The notes under the pieces are model-generated. The model worked only from the letters and a program-made list of their open reading frames with translations, had not been told where the DNA came from and did no database searches. Source: Bacteroidota bacterium (GTDB lineage: Bacteria; Bacteroidota; Bacteroidia; Palsa-965). Taken from it: DNA of 64,000 bases. Below are positions 63,087-64,000 of this stretch, one piece after another (position 1 is the stretch's first letter; each line of letters opens with the position of its first letter). The position numbers and the translations under genes are program-made. Location: NCBI GenBank assembly GCA_013298545.1, contig JAAFIA010000005.1, forward strand, positions 1 through 64,000. The letters run 5' to 3'.

Positions 63087-63251
63087 AGAGCCTGTTTAAA
63101 ATTTGTTTTTGAGAATTGTTATGATGGCTTTTTGTGCTAGACGAGGCGCATTTTGCAGGCCATAGTGGAGCGACTACGGTCAAAAAATGCAACGAAGTAT
63201 AGCGCAAAAAGACGCATAACAAAATCAAAGGATAAAATTTAAACAGGCTCT
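63087..63251. repeat. Palindromic MITE-like element
   Basis: 165 bases bounded by perfect 14-base terminal inverted repeats: AGAGCCTGTTTAAA (63087-63100) and TTTAAACAGGCTCT (63238-63251). The interior is also roughly palindromic: CTTTTTGTGCTAGACGAGG near 63130 matches the opposite strand of the segment ending near 63211. The whole element could fold into one long hairpin. No clear target-site duplication is seen in the flanks. It lies between the topA stop and its terminator. Confidence 0.85.
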
Positions 63252-63262
63252 TAATTTGTAAA

Positions 63263-63297
63263 CGAAAAAAGGTGTGGTTTTTCCACACCTTTTTTCG
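63263..63297 (+). terminator. Terminator downstream of topA
   Basis: AAAAAAGGTGTGG TTTT CCACACCTTTTTT, a 13-15 base stem followed by a T-run. It is separated from the topA stop by the MITE-like element, suggesting the element inserted between stop and terminator. Confidence 0.88.
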
Positions 63298-63415
63298 TGG
63301 TGTACTTGGCCCAGATGCATTTATTCACATTGGCCTGCTCATTTCCCAAATGCAATTTGCGTAACGCACTGTATCTTTTTTTGATCTTTGTATTATACCA
63401 ATAGATTTAAGCACC

Positions 63416-64000
63416 ATGCAAACGCTCGACTTCAGCGATTTCTTTCAGCCCATCGATCCCGAACAGGTTTCCGGAGGCCAACCTTTTCAATCTACACAGC
63501 TTGGAAATGTGGCTCGGATTTATACCAAGGAAAAGGGTTGGCCCGAAATGGAAGGTATCAAACTCGCGTTGATCGGAATTGAAGAAGATCGTCGTACCGC
63601 TACAAATATCGGTGCGGCTGACGGCCCCAATGCTGCGCGCCGCGAATTGTATCGTTTGTATCAAGGCAATTGGTCGCTCGAAATGGCCGATTTGGGAAAT
63701 ATCCGTGCTGGCAATACGCCTTCCGATACCGATTTTGCACTCAAAACGGTTATGGGTGCGCTGTTGCGAAAAAATATTATTCCAATCCTGATAGGTGGCG
63801 GGCAAGACCTCACCTATGCACAATACCTCGCGTATCAAGCCATTGAGCAGACCGTCAATTTGGTTGCCATCGATGCGCGTTTTGATCTTGGGGGGGCCGA
63901 TCAAGAACTTTCGAGCGAATCGTACTTGAGTAAAATTATTTTGCATCAACCCAATTTCTTGTTCAATTACAGCAATATTGGTTACCAAACGTATTTCGCA
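63416..64000 (+). CDS. Arginase/formimidoylglutamase-fold protein lacking metal ligands (partial)
   Basis: 195 codons from ATG 63416 (MQTLDFSDFFQPIDPEQV), open to the window edge. The fold matches the ureohydrolase (arginase, agmatinase, HutG) family, but key residues differ: the metal-binding His of GGGHD is Gln130 (GGGQD, 127-131), and DAHxD reads Asp-Ala-Arg-Phe-Asp (153-157), with Arg in place of His. Both changes remove manganese ligands, so the protein is probably not a hydrolase, though later ligands lie beyond the window. Similar proteins beside topA occur in the phylum as I recall, so the loss may be conserved. Confidence 0.82.
   Translation, partial: MQTLDFSDFFQPIDPEQVSGGQPFQSTQLGNVARIYTKEKGWPEMEGIKLALIGIEEDRRTATNIGAADGPNAARRELYRLYQGNWSLEMADLGNIRAGNTPSDTDFALKTVMGALLRKNIIPILIGGGQDLTYAQYLAYQAIEQTVNLVAIDARFDLGGADQELSSESYLSKIILHQPNFLFNYSNIGYQTYFA

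Overview
The window is chromosomal DNA of a member of the Bacteroidota whose family I cannot fix. The evidence is: several secreted proteins with a type IX secretion (T9SS) C-terminal sorting domain; a TonB-dependent receptor paired with a DUF4249 lipoprotein; DUF1800/DUF1501 and DUF5723-OmpA proteins; very little Shine-Dalgarno sequence; and repeated promoter boxes of the Bacteroidota form TAnnTTTG, several with TTG 19-21 bases upstream. There are no rRNA or tRNA genes and no CRISPR array.

Layout. 0.26-3.8 kb: outer-membrane uptake pair and a small orphan gene. 4.0-8.8 kb: a SAM-I riboswitch with a visible terminator/antiterminator switch, a methyltransferase and cobalamin-dependent methionine synthase. 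8.9-13.4 kb: GT22-like glycosyltransferase, patatin-like lipase, membrane-anchored papain-like peptidase. 13.5-21.3 kb: OmpA protein, a dense palindromic repeat array, a LysM glucosaminidase, a three-lipoprotein operon, a SpmA-SpmB-like transporter and a glutamine amidotransferase. 21.4-35.6 kb: a second repeat patch, OmpA/TSP3 barrel protein, a DUF3352-like propeller protein, a T9SS polysaccharide deacetylase, the DUF1800-DUF1501 pair, RNase HII, glycosyltransferases and an FkbM methyltransferase. 35.6-37.8 kb: cobalamin adenosyltransferase, an Abi_2/AbiF-like HEPN protein with a divergently transcribed structured small RNA, and EF-P. 39-47 kb: LpxD, a SpoIIE-type phosphatase and a polysaccharide export cluster (ligase, two Wzz-like proteins, flippase). 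47-64 kb: housekeeping genes (secA, groEL, groES, secG, lptE, sigma-54 activator, miaB, topA) and the start of an arginase-fold protein.

The two most interesting loci look like defence modules. One is the HEPN Abi gene facing an RNA gene that has its own promoter, three hairpins and a terminator (36.2-37.1 kb); this resembles RNA-antitoxin arrangements reported for AbiF-type proteins. The other is a two-gene ABC-type ATPase plus TOPRIM/DUF4276-like module (57.15-58.93 kb), fitted almost without spacer between miaB and the sigma-54 activator, so it is probably transcribed from the miaB promoter with essential genes.

Other themes are: four families of short dispersed or palindromic repeats; promoter boxes placed 4-5 bases before start codons, which predict leaderless mRNAs; an EF-P whose modification-site residue is Asn; and an arginase-like protein lacking metal ligands. 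Three genes bear on methionine and cobalamin use: the riboswitch operon, metH and the adenosyltransferase.
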